Source of the DNA: Edaphocola aurantiacus
GTDB taxonomy: Bacteria > Bacteroidota > Bacteroidia > Chitinophagales > Chitinophagaceae
DNA: 64,000 bases
Assembly (NCBI RefSeq): GCF_019797745.1
Contig: NZ_VOSI01000001.1
Coordinates: forward strand, 1-64,000
Direction: 5' to 3'
Below, piece by piece: positions 16,394 to 23,664 of this stretch (the first letter of the stretch is position 1; every line of letters starts with the position of its first letter). The notes below the pieces were generated by a model. The model did not search any database. It was not told where the DNA came from and worked only from the letters and a program-made list of their open reading frames with translations. A program made the position numbers and the translations under genes.

Positions 16394-16837
16394 ATGAATA
16401 TATTACTGGAACAGACATTTACCAGAACACAGCTGCCCGATATAGCCCTGGAAGTATTACGATTGGGCAAGGAGTACCCTGTATGGGCACTGAGCGGGCA
16501 GTTAGGTGCCGGCAAGACCACATTCACCCATGCGCTTTGTGATATACTGGGGGTAACCGATGCCGTAAGCAGCCCTACATTCTCTATTATCAATCAGTAT
16601 GATTATACAGATGAGGGAGGTACAGCGCGTACGATGTACCATAGTGACTGGTACCGGCTGAATGATGAAGAAGAGGCTATAAATGCCGGTGTAGAAGACA
16701 TGATCAGTCATGCAGATGGCTTATGTATTATCGAATGGTGGGAGAAAGCACCAGACCTGCTTCCGGCCCAGACCTTCTATATAAGCCTGGAAGTTTTAGA
16801 CGAACAAACTCGGACAATAAAATGTTCGATAAAATGA
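16394..16837 (+). CDS. tsaE: tRNA threonylcarbamoyladenosine biosynthesis ATPase TsaE
   Basis: A 147-residue P-loop protein. Walker A GQLGAGKT is at residues 35-42, and the TsaE-specific SSPTFSIINQY follows near residue 59-69, with HSDWYRL (metal/nucleotide site) near 84. TsaE acts with TsaB and TsaD to make the t6A37 modification of ANN-decoding tRNAs. It follows the ABC ATPase after 25 bases and is probably co-transcribed with it. The promoter of the tRNA-Trp unit begins 9 bases past its stop. Confidence 0.94.
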   Translation: MNILLEQTFTRTQLPDIALEVLRLGKEYPVWALSGQLGAGKTTFTHALCDILGVTDAVSSPTFSIINQYDYTDEGGTARTMYHSDWYRLNDEEEAINAGVEDMISHADGLCIIEWWEKAPDLLPAQTFYISLEVLDEQTRTIKCSIK

Positions 16838-16845
16838 AGAAAAAA

Positions 16846-16877
16846 TTTGGATTTGTAAAAATCGAATCCTATCTTTG
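16846..16877 (+). promoter_or_regulatory. Promoter of tRNA-Trp-secE-nusG
   Basis: TTTG (16846-16849), 20 bases, TATCTTTG (16870-16877): full consensus, the strongest rightward promoter in this part of the window. The tRNA begins 58 bases past the -7 box. Confidence 0.8.
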
Positions 16878-16934
16878 CAGTCCTTTCAGGAAAGGAATAG
16901 CGCCTTAAAACGCTTGAAAAATTTGAAACGGTAT

Positions 16935-17005
16935 ACGGGCATGGTGCAATGGTAGCATACGGGTCTCCAAAACCTTTGATCTGGGTTCGAATCCTAGTGC
17001 CCGTG
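16935..17005 (+). tRNA. tRNA-Trp (anticodon CCA)
   Basis: A cloverleaf can be drawn: acceptor ACGGGCA (16935-16941) with TGCCCGT (16998-17004) and discriminator G; D stem GTGC/GCAT; anticodon loop CTCCAAA giving CCA (Trp); T arm CTGGG-TTCGAAT-CCTAG. The anticodon stem has one end mismatch (C-T). CCA is not encoded. Location before secE and nusG is the usual one in Bacteroidota. Confidence 0.93.
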
Positions 17006-17012
17006 CAAACAC

Positions 17013-17035
17013 AAAAGCCCTCTGGGCTTTTTTAA
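17013..17035 (+). terminator. Terminator between tRNA-Trp and secE
   Basis: AAAAGCCC (17013-17020), loop TCT, GGGCTTTT (17024-17031) and further Ts. It lies 7 bases past the tRNA and 12 bases before the secE ATG. No separate promoter fits between it and secE, so secE and nusG must depend on read-through. Confidence 0.7.
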
Positions 17036-17047
17036 TTTATACATACT

Positions 17048-17239
17048 ATGGCTAAATTTGGTTCATATATTCAGGAAGCTTACGACGAGCTGGTCCACAA
17101 AGTAAGCTGGCCATCTTGGAGTGATTTACAATCAACTACTGTTGTTGTATTGGTAGCATTGTTGGTAACGACACTGCTTATCTTCGGCTTAGACTCTGCA
17201 TGTCAGGCCCTGATGAAGTTCGTATACAGTTTTGCATAA
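17048..17239 (+). CDS. secE: Preprotein translocase subunit SecE
   Basis: A 63-residue single-pass protein: a short amphipathic N-terminal helix (YIQEAYDELVHKVSWPSW, typical SecE with the conserved KVSWP) and one membrane helix (about residues 32-54). It is the essential clamp subunit of the SecYEG channel. nusG follows after 15 bases. Length is normal for the minimal single-helix bacterial form. Confidence 0.95.
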   Translation: MAKFGSYIQEAYDELVHKVSWPSWSDLQSTTVVVLVALLVTTLLIFGLDSACQALMKFVYSFA

Positions 17240-17254
17240 TCGAAAACGTCAAGA

Positions 17255-17827
17255 ATGAGCGATAGCGTACAAACCCAACCTGCACAAGATACCAAGTGGT
17301 ATGTATTGCGCGTGGTAAGCGGTAAAGAAAGAAAAGTAAAAGAGCATCTGGATAAAGAAATCCGCATCAGCGGATGGAGCAATGCCATTATACAGGTATT
17401 ATGTCCTGTTGAAAAGGTTTTTAAAGTAACCAATGGTAAAAAAGCCCTGAGAGAGAAAATCTTATTCCCGGGTTATCTGATGATCGAAGCAGTTGAAGGT
17501 AAATTCAACGATACTATGTTACAGACTATCGTTGCGGTTACTGGTGTGATCCATTTCTTAGGAAAAGAGAACCCTACCCCGCTGCGTAAATCTGAAGTGA
17601 ACAAAATGTTTGGTAACCTGGATGAGGTTATGGAACAAGGCGTTCAGATGGCAGAACCATTCATCATGGGTGAAACCATTAAAGTTATCGACGGACCATT
17701 CAACGAGTTTAACGGTACAATTGAAGAAATCAGCGATGAGAAACGCAAGCTGAAAGTAAGCGTAAAGATCTTCGGCCGTGCCCAGATCGTAGAGCTGAAC
17801 TTTACACAAGTAGAAAAAATAGTTTAA
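17255..17827 (+). CDS. nusG: Transcription termination/antitermination factor NusG
   Basis: A 190-residue protein with the NGN domain (WYVLRVVSGKERKVKEHL, about residues 15-120) and a C-terminal KOW domain (IDGPFNEFNGTIEEI, about 148-185). It binds RNA polymerase and links it to Rho or the ribosome. It normally heads toward rplK, rplA and the rpoBC genes, but here a 56-bp palindromic terminator follows immediately and the next gene is on the opposite strand. Confidence 0.96.
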   Translation: MSDSVQTQPAQDTKWYVLRVVSGKERKVKEHLDKEIRISGWSNAIIQVLCPVEKVFKVTNGKKALREKILFPGYLMIEAVEGKFNDTMLQTIVAVTGVIHFLGKENPTPLRKSEVNKMFGNLDEVMEQGVQMAEPFIMGETIKVIDGPFNEFNGTIEEISDEKRKLKVSVKIFGRAQIVELNFTQVEKIV

Positions 17828-17835
17828 TCTATTAT

Positions 17836-17891
17836 ATACGATATACAAAGAGCGCGCTATCCATGGATAGCGCGCTCTTTGTATATCGTAT
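17836..17891. terminator. 56-bp perfect palindrome between nusG and mtfA
   Basis: Perfect inverted repeat with 28-base arms and no spacer (17836-17863, 17864-17891), centred on CCATGG. It begins 8 bases past the nusG stop and lies 73 bases from the stop of the convergent mtfA-like gene. It can end transcripts from both sides. Confidence 0.8.
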
Positions 17892-17964
17892 CATTTCAGT
17901 TATTATAGCTACAGATCGTTATATCGAATGGAGTGTAACGGAGTGCCATTTTACTGTTATACTA

Positions 17965-18753
17965 TTACTGTGTTCGGTTAAAAGCGCTGTCCAACAGCTG
18001 GTACAGCTCGGGATGCATTTCCTGCAGGCGCTCCGGCCGTTGGAAGAAATACTCCGACACTACTGCAAAAAACTCTGCCTCATTCGTTGCTCCATAAGGA
18101 TTAATGTCTGTGATCTCCCGCTCCCGTATTTCGCGTATGTACTCATGCATCAGGTGAATCCAGGGCTTTACATTTTCATGCTGCAGAATTTCTTCCGGGA
18201 TCCCATCTGTAGCCCCATCCGATTTATCAAGCAGGTGTACAAACTCATGTATCGCCGTATTGCCCGTACTGTTTATTACAAAACCGGCCCTCAGGCTGGG
18301 AAGAGACAGAATCATGGTACGGTGCATCGCACCATCACCTACCATACCCAATACATTACGATCATCGCCATCGAGGCTATAATCCGCCGCAAAACGGTCG
18401 GGGTAGATCAATACCTCGTTCAGGTTATTATACATCCAGTTTTTGAACCGGAACAGGGGTATAATGCCTGCCGCAGCCACGAGCACCTTATCTGTTTTAG
18501 TGATCTTAAGATTACGTACCGGGGTGATGCGCACCAGTTGCAGAAAGTGATGTATCCGCTCCCGGAAGCTTTCCTGCTCGGCAGCATCCAGTTTCTGATA
18601 AAACAATACCTCCTCAAGCAGTATCCGGTGCAGCTCCTGCTCGTCCGGGATCTGCTGCGCTTTCTGCTTCTGACTTTTACGGTACACGATATTCAACCCC
18701 GTAAAGGTAGCTATAGCAATGGCCAGTACAATAATCTGATATTTTTCCATCAT
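17965..18753 (-). CDS. mtfA: Zinc-dependent peptidase, MtfA family (M90)
   Basis: A 262-residue protein of the Mlc titration factor A family. The zinc site HEFVH is at H169-E170-H173, with the downstream NEAEFFAVVSEYFF segment supplying the third ligand in this family. Unlike E. coli MtfA, which is soluble, this one has an N-terminal hydrophobic helix (about residues 6-24) followed by basic residues, so it should be anchored in the membrane with the peptidase domain in the cytoplasm. It is the last gene of a tight operon with phnA (7-base gap) and proC. In enterobacteria MtfA responds to glucose through Mlc; no Mlc is seen here, so its target is unknown. Confidence 0.9.
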   Translation of the reverse strand: MMEKYQIIVLAIAIATFTGLNIVYRKSQKQKAQQIPDEQELHRILLEEVLFYQKLDAAEQESFRERIHHFLQLVRITPVRNLKITKTDKVLVAAAGIIPLFRFKNWMYNNLNEVLIYPDRFAADYSLDGDDRNVLGMVGDGAMHRTMILSLPSLRAGFVINSTGNTAIHEFVHLLDKSDGATDGIPEEILQHENVKPWIHLMHEYIREIREREITDINPYGATNEAEFFAVVSEYFFQRPERLQEMHPELYQLLDSAFNRTQ

Positions 18754-18760
18754 TTATCTA

Positions 18761-19357
18761 TTAGGTAATGATCTGTGCCCCTTGTTTACGCACATACATG
18801 GTCTTGATCATAATAGTCTGTCCTTCGACCTTACCTTCGATATAGCCCGTATCATTAGGGTCCAGTTTAATATTCTTCACCACAGTACCCAGGCTGGCAT
18901 TTACCGTAGAGCCCTTAACATCCAGCGATTTGATCAGCACCACACTATCACCATGTTCCAGCTGGTGGCCGTTGCAGTCGCGGTGCAGGTCTACACTGCC
19001 ATCATTTTCATGATCGCCGGTAGCCTTAGCCCACTCCATATTATCCTCATCCAGGTACATCATATCCAGCAGGTCCGCAGCCCAGCTCTCCTGACGAAAG
19101 CGGTTCAGCATTCTCCAGGCCACTACCTGTACCGCCGGTGCTTCATTCCACATTGCCGTAGGCAAACATTGCTGCCAGTGAGCAAGCTCCAGTTCTGCTT
19201 TTTTCTCTACCTGGTTATGACAGGTTTCGCAAATATAGATCTCCCGGTCGGCACTGTTCAGCGCCGTCGGCGGCACCTCATAAACCATTAAATGATCCTT
19301 CGACTCACATAATTCACATTGATTCTGACTTCTTTCCTGTAGTTGTTGTACGTTCAT
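18761..19357 (-). CDS. PhnA (YjdM-like) zinc-ribbon domain protein
   Basis: A 198-residue protein. The N-terminal zinc ribbon has CELC near residue 14-17 and CETC near 43-46. The C-terminal PhnA domain (about residues 130-195) contains GDSVVLIKSLDVKGS and a TMYVRKQ end, the usual signature. Despite the name, the family is not part of phosphonate cleavage (that is PhnG-M), and its role is undefined. The middle section (about 55-120) is longer than in E. coli PhnA. It sits between proC (21-base gap) and mtfA (7-base gap). Confidence 0.85.
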   Translation of the reverse strand: MNVQQLQERSQNQCELCESKDHLMVYEVPPTALNSADREIYICETCHNQVEKKAELELAHWQQCLPTAMWNEAPAVQVVAWRMLNRFRQESWAADLLDMMYLDEDNMEWAKATGDHENDGSVDLHRDCNGHQLEHGDSVVLIKSLDVKGSTVNASLGTVVKNIKLDPNDTGYIEGKVEGQTIMIKTMYVRKQGAQIIT

Positions 19358-19378
19358 TTCGTTCTATTGGTTTAAAAT

Positions 19379-20176
19379 TTACATATCATTTTTGATCTTC
19401 TTATAGCTGGTCACAATACCCTTGATCAGCGAGGAGCTAAAGCCCTGGTGCTCCATTTCATTAAGCCCTGCTATGGTACAGCCTTTAGGCGTAGTCACCT
19501 TATCTATCTCTTGTTCGGGATGTGTATGTCGCTGCAACAGCAATTCTGCCGCACCTTTTACCGTCTGTGCCGCGATCAGTGCTGCCGTGCGGGCATCGAA
19601 GCCAATCTCTATACCGCCCTGAATATTGGCACGGATATAGCGCATTGCATAGGCTGTACCGCAAGCCCCCAGTACCGTAGCAGCATCCATCAGCTGATCT
19701 TCGATCATAATGGCAATGCCCAGCTGGTTAAAGAGGTGGGTCACAAAATCGGTCTGCTCTGTACTGGCATTGGCTGCCGACAGACAGGTTATACTTTCTT
19801 TGATGGCGATGGCCGTATTGGGCATAGCACGAAATACGGTGTATGCAGGATCTGTAAGACTTTGCAGGTCTTGCAGGCTGATGCCGGTCATGACGCTGAT
19901 AATGGCATGTTGCTTAGGATCCAGCTGCGGTCGCAGGCTGTTCAGGATATCCTGTATCTGAAATGGTTTTACGGCAAACAACACCCATTGTGCATCTGCA
20001 ACAGCAGTTGCGTTATCACTGGTAACAGTTATGCCGCGCTCCTGCAGGTGCGCAAGGGCAGCTGTATTTCTGCGGGTGATGGTGATCTGTTCCGGCTGCA
20101 TAAAGCCGCTGGCGATAAGCCCTTCAGCTATAGCCTGACCCAGGTTGCCCCCTCCGATGATTGCAATACGATTCAT
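19379..20176 (-). CDS. proC: Pyrroline-5-carboxylate reductase
   Basis: A 265-residue NAD(P)H-dependent enzyme making proline from pyrroline-5-carboxylate. The ATG at 20176 is chosen because it begins MNRIAIIGGGNLGQAI, the Rossmann N-terminus with GxGxxG-like GGGNLG; the 55 codons upstream overlap the divergent gene. The family signature region is seen near the C-terminus (TVKGAAELLLQ, then DKVTTPKGCTIAGLNEME, where the consensus is VtsPgGtT). First gene of the proC-phnA-mtfA operon. Confidence 0.93.
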   Translation of the reverse strand: MNRIAIIGGGNLGQAIAEGLIASGFMQPEQITITRRNTAALAHLQERGITVTSDNATAVADAQWVLFAVKPFQIQDILNSLRPQLDPKQHAIISVMTGISLQDLQSLTDPAYTVFRAMPNTAIAIKESITCLSAANASTEQTDFVTHLFNQLGIAIMIEDQLMDAATVLGACGTAYAMRYIRANIQGGIEIGFDARTAALIAAQTVKGAAELLLQRHTHPEQEIDKVTTPKGCTIAGLNEMEHQGFSSSLIKGIVTSYKKIKNDM

Positions 20177-20327
20177 GATGTGCAAAGAAACAAAAATTAA
20201 ATAGCAATTTAAATTATATAGCCTGTCTGGGAATGCTTTCTCGCATTTTAGCCTAATTTTGCCAGACAAAAACAGATATATCTTGCCGCAAAAAAATGCT
20301 CCCGATCCACAACATGACGCTGACAAT

Positions 20328-21050
20328 ATGCGTCTGGCCAAAAGAATGGCTCATCTGGGCTTCTGCTCGCGCAGAGAGGCCGATGAATATATATTGAAAG
20401 GCTGGGTAAAGGTAAATGGGGTGATGACCAAGGAAAAGGGCATGCGTGTGCAGGAAAGTGATGTAATCACACTGAACGACCAGGGACAGCAGCAGCAATC
20501 TAACCGGGTTACCATTATACTGAACAAACCAGTGGGTTACGTAAGCGCGCAGCCCGAAAAAGGATACAAAGCCGCGGCCGAGCTCATCACGCCACAAAAC
20601 CACTGGGCTGAAGATAAGAGCGGTATACGATACCACGAAAAGCAGGCTTATGGTCTGGCGCCTGCGGGCAGGCTAGATATAGACTCTGTAGGACTGCTGG
20701 TACTGACGCAGGATGGCCGCATAGCCAAGCAACTGATCGGTGAAAACAGCGGTGTAGAAAAGGAATACCTGGTACGTGTGGTAGGTAAGATTATACCTAA
20801 AGGACTGGAGCTGCTCAACCATGGGCTGAGCCTGGACGACGAGAAGCTGAGACCGGCCAAGGTGACCTGGCAGAACGAGGATCAGCTGCGCTTTATACTG
20901 AAACAGGGTAAGAAAAGACAGATACGCCGTATGTGTGAACTGGTGGGCCTTAAGGTGGTACACCTCAAGCGCATACGCATGGGTAACGTACGCCTGGGCA
21001 CTTTACCGCCGGGCAAGTGGCGATACCTGGGTAAGGATGAAAAATTTTGA
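20328..21050 (+). CDS. rluF: 23S rRNA pseudouridine synthase, RluF-like
   Basis: A 240-residue protein of the RsuA/RluB/E/F class. It starts with an S4 RNA-binding domain (MRLAKRMAHLGFCSRREAD) and continues into the synthase domain with LNKPVGYVS and the catalytic GRLDIDSVGLL, where the Asp of GRLD is the nucleophile. The KKRQIRRMCELVGLKV segment favours RluF (U2604) over RluB or RluE. An in-frame TTG at 20259 would give 263 residues, but it lies within a TAATTTTG promoter-like box (20254-20261), so the ATG at 20328 is preferred. Divergent from proC. The stop codon lies inside a 24-bp-stem terminator. Confidence 0.85.
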   Translation: MRLAKRMAHLGFCSRREADEYILKGWVKVNGVMTKEKGMRVQESDVITLNDQGQQQQSNRVTIILNKPVGYVSAQPEKGYKAAAELITPQNHWAEDKSGIRYHEKQAYGLAPAGRLDIDSVGLLVLTQDGRIAKQLIGENSGVEKEYLVRVVGKIIPKGLELLNHGLSLDDEKLRPAKVTWQNEDQLRFILKQGKKRQIRRMCELVGLKVVHLKRIRMGNVRLGTLPPGKWRYLGKDEKF

Positions 21051-21096
21051 CTTAAATAAAAAGGCTGCGTTTGCAGCCTTTTTATTTAAGTCAAAA
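21045..21096 (+). terminator. Long-stem terminator after rluF
   Basis: Arms of 24 bases (21045-21068 and 21073-21096) pair perfectly around a GTTT loop; the stem includes the rluF stop codon and both the A-tract and T-tract. Confidence 0.85.
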
Positions 21097-21447
21097 GTAA
21101 AATATGATGTTTACAGTACCCTGAGGTACTCGAAGCATACTTTGGATACAACATTGTCATTTCGATATAACCGTAGAACAAGTGAAGCTCATGATGAAGT
21201 TTGTGCGCACTGAAGCAGTGTCGGGCAATCTACTTGTACTGCAACAAGAGGAGATGTCTCCATTCCGCTACGCTTCAGTCGACAGGACGAGATGGATGTG
21301 TACCCTGAGGTGCTCGAAGTGTACTGTGGATACAACATTGTCATTTCGAGGGCCTCAACAAACGGGTAATGACTCCATTCAGCGCTAGCGCACGCGCCCT
21401 CGCGTGTGCCCGCATGCGCTACATCTAGTCTTTATACTTTATAAAAA
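21097..21447. repeat. Non-coding repeat island with 50-bp units 184 bp apart
   Basis: About 350 bases without a credible gene. A 50-bp unit at 21116-21165 (starting GTACCCTGAGGTACTCGAAG and ending TTGTCATTTCGA) recurs at 21300-21349 with 46 of 50 identities and a period of 184 bases. The spacer holds short inverted pieces (GGAGATGTCTCC; CGCTACGCTTCAGTCGACAGGACG). The ending GTCATTTCGA is of the kind I recall from dispersed intergenic repeats in Bacteroidota genomes. A GC-rich segment (21383-21420, GCGCTAGCGCACGCGCC and following) borders it on the right. Likely a mobile or REP-like intergenic element that has been partly duplicated. Confidence 0.65.
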
Positions 21448-21473
21448 GAAAGGGCTGCACATGCAGCCCTTTC
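21448..21473 (-). terminator. Terminator of the DUF779 gene
   Basis: GAAAGGGCTGCA / TGCAGCCCTTTC, a 12-bp stem, followed on the minus strand by TTTTTAT. Six bases past the DUF779 stop. Confidence 0.85.
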
Positions 21474-21478
21474 CACCT

Positions 21479-21853
21479 CTATAACATCCGGGTAACCGGT
21501 TCTAACTGTTCTAATTCATCGTCGGTAAACAACCGGTAGTGTACCTTAAAGGTTTTGCCCAGCGGGGTCTCGAGAGAGAAGCCTCCGGGACCAAAGCCCT
21601 CCAGTATATCGAGCGTAAAGTGAGAATACTGCCAGTATTCAAACAGGTCGCGATCTACCCAGAATTCTGCCCCATCGACATGGCCTATGAGTACATCATT
21701 CATACGCGGATAGAAGCCTCCCTTTTCGAAGCACTGGGGTTGTGTACCCTCGCAGCAGCCCCCGGCCTGGTAGAACATCAGCTCGCCGTACTGCTGCTCC
21801 AGCTGCCGTACCACCTCCATCGCCTTTTCCGTTACTGCTAGTCTTTGTACCAT
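21479..21853 (-). CDS. DUF779 domain protein
   Basis: A 124-residue protein of the DUF779 family, which is very often found next to acetaldehyde/aldehyde dehydrogenase genes. It has the family's QAGGCCEGTQPQC segment (about residues 30-42), a Cys-rich motif that may bind a metal, and GAEFWVD and FSLETPLGK. The aldehyde dehydrogenase gene ends 116 bases upstream on the same strand, so a shared transcript is likely. Its biochemical role is not known to me. Confidence 0.85.
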   Translation of the reverse strand: MVQRLAVTEKAMEVVRQLEQQYGELMFYQAGGCCEGTQPQCFEKGGFYPRMNDVLIGHVDGAEFWVDRDLFEYWQYSHFTLDILEGFGPGGFSLETPLGKTFKVHYRLFTDDELEQLEPVTRML

Positions 21854-21969
21854 ATCTGTTCATTTATATTATAGCATGCCACTAATCGTTGTAAACACCC
21901 ACCTACAGCTGTTGTGGTGCATACAGGATAGGTGTTACATAAAGCATAATCAACCGTATAACCAATGGC

Positions 21970-23475
21970 TTAAAAGAAGCCGAGTTTGTTTTTGTTGTAA
22001 GAGATCAGCATGTTTTTGGCCTGGCGGTAGTGTGCCAGCATCATTTTATGATTCTCTCTGCCGATACCGGATTGCTTATATCCGCCAAACGGTGCACCTG
22101 CTGGATATGCATGGTACTGATTAACCCAGATGCGTCCGGCCTGGATCGCTCTTGGTACGCGGTACAGTTCATGCGCATCGCGCGTCCACACACCGGCACC
22201 TAAGCCGTACATAGTATCGTTGGCAATCTCAATAGCTTCTTCCTGCGTTTTGAAGGTGGTTACAGCCAGTACCGGTCCGAAGATCTCTTCCTGGAAGATG
22301 CGCATTTTATTATGTCCCTTAAACAGGGTTGGTTGAATGTAGTAGCCATTCTCCAGATCGCCACCCAGGTGATTTATATCACCGCCGGTCAGCACTTCTG
22401 CCCCTTCTTCCTTACCCAGTTTAATGTAAGAAGCAATTTTGTCTTTTTGTATCTGAGAGGCTTGTGCACCCATCATTACGGTTGGGTCCAGCGGGTTACC
22501 CACTTTAATCGCTTTTACGCGTTCGATCACTCTGGCAATAAAGGCTTCATAAATATCTTCCTGTATGAGCAGGCGCGAAGGGCAGGTACAGATCTCGCCC
22601 TGGTTCAGGGCAAACAGTACAGCTCCTTCAATGGCTTTGTCGAGGAATTCATCATCATGATCCATCACAGAGCTGAAGAAGATATTAGGAGATTTACCCC
22701 CCAGCTCCAGGGTAACAGGAATAATGTTTTCTGTAGCATACTGCATGACCAGTCGGCCGGTAGCGGTAGAGCCCGTAAAGGCCGCTTTGGACACCTTAGG
22801 ATTGGTAACCAGTGCCCGGCCCAGCTCTCCGCCAAAGCCATTCACTACATTGACTACACCTGCAGGCAGCAGATCGCCGATCAGCTCCATCAGTACCATA
22901 ATAGATACCGGCGTGCTCTCAGCTGGCTTCAGCACCACACAGTTACCCGCGGCCAGTGCCGGGGCCAGCTTCCATACGGCCATCAGGATAGGAAAGTTCC
23001 ATGGAATGATCTGTGCCACTACACCCAGCGGCTCGTGTACGATCAGGGATACGGTATGCTCATCTAATTCGGTATGCGAACCTTCCTCTGCACGGATGAC
23101 ACCGGCAAAATAACGGAAGTGGTCTATAGCCAGTGGTATATCGGCTGCCAGCGTTTCTCTCACGGCCTTACCGTTGTCTATGGTCTCTACTGCGGCCAGT
23201 TGCTGCAGGTTGGCCTCCATACGGTCCGCAATTTTGTTGAGGATGATGCTGCGCTCGGTAGCGGAGGTCTTACCCCAGGTCTTAAAAGCCTCATGCGCTG
23301 CATTTACAGCCAGTTCCAGGTCTTCTTTAGAAGAGTGTGCCACTTTGGTAAATACATTGCCGTCTATCGGCGATATTACATCGAAATATTTTCCGTTGGC
23401 CGGCGGGGTCCACTGACCATTGATATAGTTGTCATATTGTTCCCAGAAGCTCGGACGATTAATAACTGTTGACAT
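21970..23475 (-). CDS. Aldehyde dehydrogenase (acetaldehyde dehydrogenase ExaC/AldB type)
   Basis: A 501-residue NAD(P)+-dependent dehydrogenase. The Rossmann loop is FTGSTATGR (about 233-241), the general base E258 is in LELGGKSPN, and the nucleophile C296 lies in [10 protein letters not shown]. The oxyanion Asn is in IPWNFP (N160). The close match to the AldB/ExaC class ([25 protein letters not shown] at the end) suggests it oxidises acetaldehyde or other short aldehydes. It is followed by DUF779 and preceded by a divergent AraC regulator; a pair of direct repeats 21 bases apart lies in its promoter region, so activation by that regulator is likely. Confidence 0.93.
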   Translation of the reverse strand: MSTVINRPSFWEQYDNYINGQWTPPANGKYFDVISPIDGNVFTKVAHSSKEDLELAVNAAHEAFKTWGKTSATERSIILNKIADRMEANLQQLAAVETIDNGKAVRETLAADIPLAIDHFRYFAGVIRAEEGSHTELDEHTVSLIVHEPLGVVAQIIPWNFPILMAVWKLAPALAAGNCVVLKPAESTPVSIMVLMELIGDLLPAGVVNVVNGFGGELGRALVTNPKVSKAAFTGSTATGRLVMQYATENIIPVTLELGGKSPNIFFSSVMDHDDEFLDKAIEGAVLFALNQGEICTCPSRLLIQEDIYEAFIARVIERVKAIKVGNPLDPTVMMGAQASQIQKDKIASYIKLGKEEGAEVLTGGDINHLGGDLENGYYIQPTLFKGHNKMRIFQEEIFGPVLAVTTFKTQEEAIEIANDTMYGLGAGVWTRDAHELYRVPRAIQAGRIWVNQYHAYPAGAPFGGYKQSGIGRENHKMMLAHYRQAKNMLISYNKNKLGFF

Positions 23476-23497
23476 AATTTGTTGTTTTAATATTTGT

Positions 23498-23505
23498 CTA
23501 AGTTA
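23498..23505 (-). promoter_or_regulatory. Weak -7 box of the aldehyde dehydrogenase gene
   Basis: Minus strand TAACTTAG (23505-23498), one mismatch from TAnnTTTG, with no TTTG at -33. Lack of a -33 element together with the adjacent direct repeats is what an activator-dependent promoter looks like. Confidence 0.4.
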
Positions 23506-23522
23506 TCCATGTCCTTACGGAA

Positions 23523-23559
23523 AGGATAGCAAAATCGTATTTTAGGATAGTAAAATCGT
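23523..23559. promoter_or_regulatory. Candidate AraC-family binding site (two direct repeats)
   Basis: AGGATAGCAAAATCGT (23523-23538) and AGGATAGTAAAATCGT (23544-23559): 15 of 16 identical, 21 bases apart, which is two helical turns. This is the typical spacing of AraC/XylS half-sites. The nearer copy ends 18 bases upstream of the -7 box of the aldehyde dehydrogenase gene, where the -33 element should be. Confidence 0.65.
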
Positions 23560-23664
23560 CTAAGCACATGCTTCTGTTAAATTTTATTTCTATTATTACG
23601 TCTGGCTCAAATAATGCTTAAATTTGAGTATCACCCTATTCCCAATCTATTCATAATCAAACAT

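Noticed and set aside
17863-18768. 301-codon open frame opposite mtfA
   Set aside because: The minus-strand protein has the HExxH site and family match; the plus frame starts inside the palindromic terminator.
21182-21388. 68-codon open frame in the repeat island
   Set aside because: It is built from the 184-base repeat; no start signal, no conserved domain.
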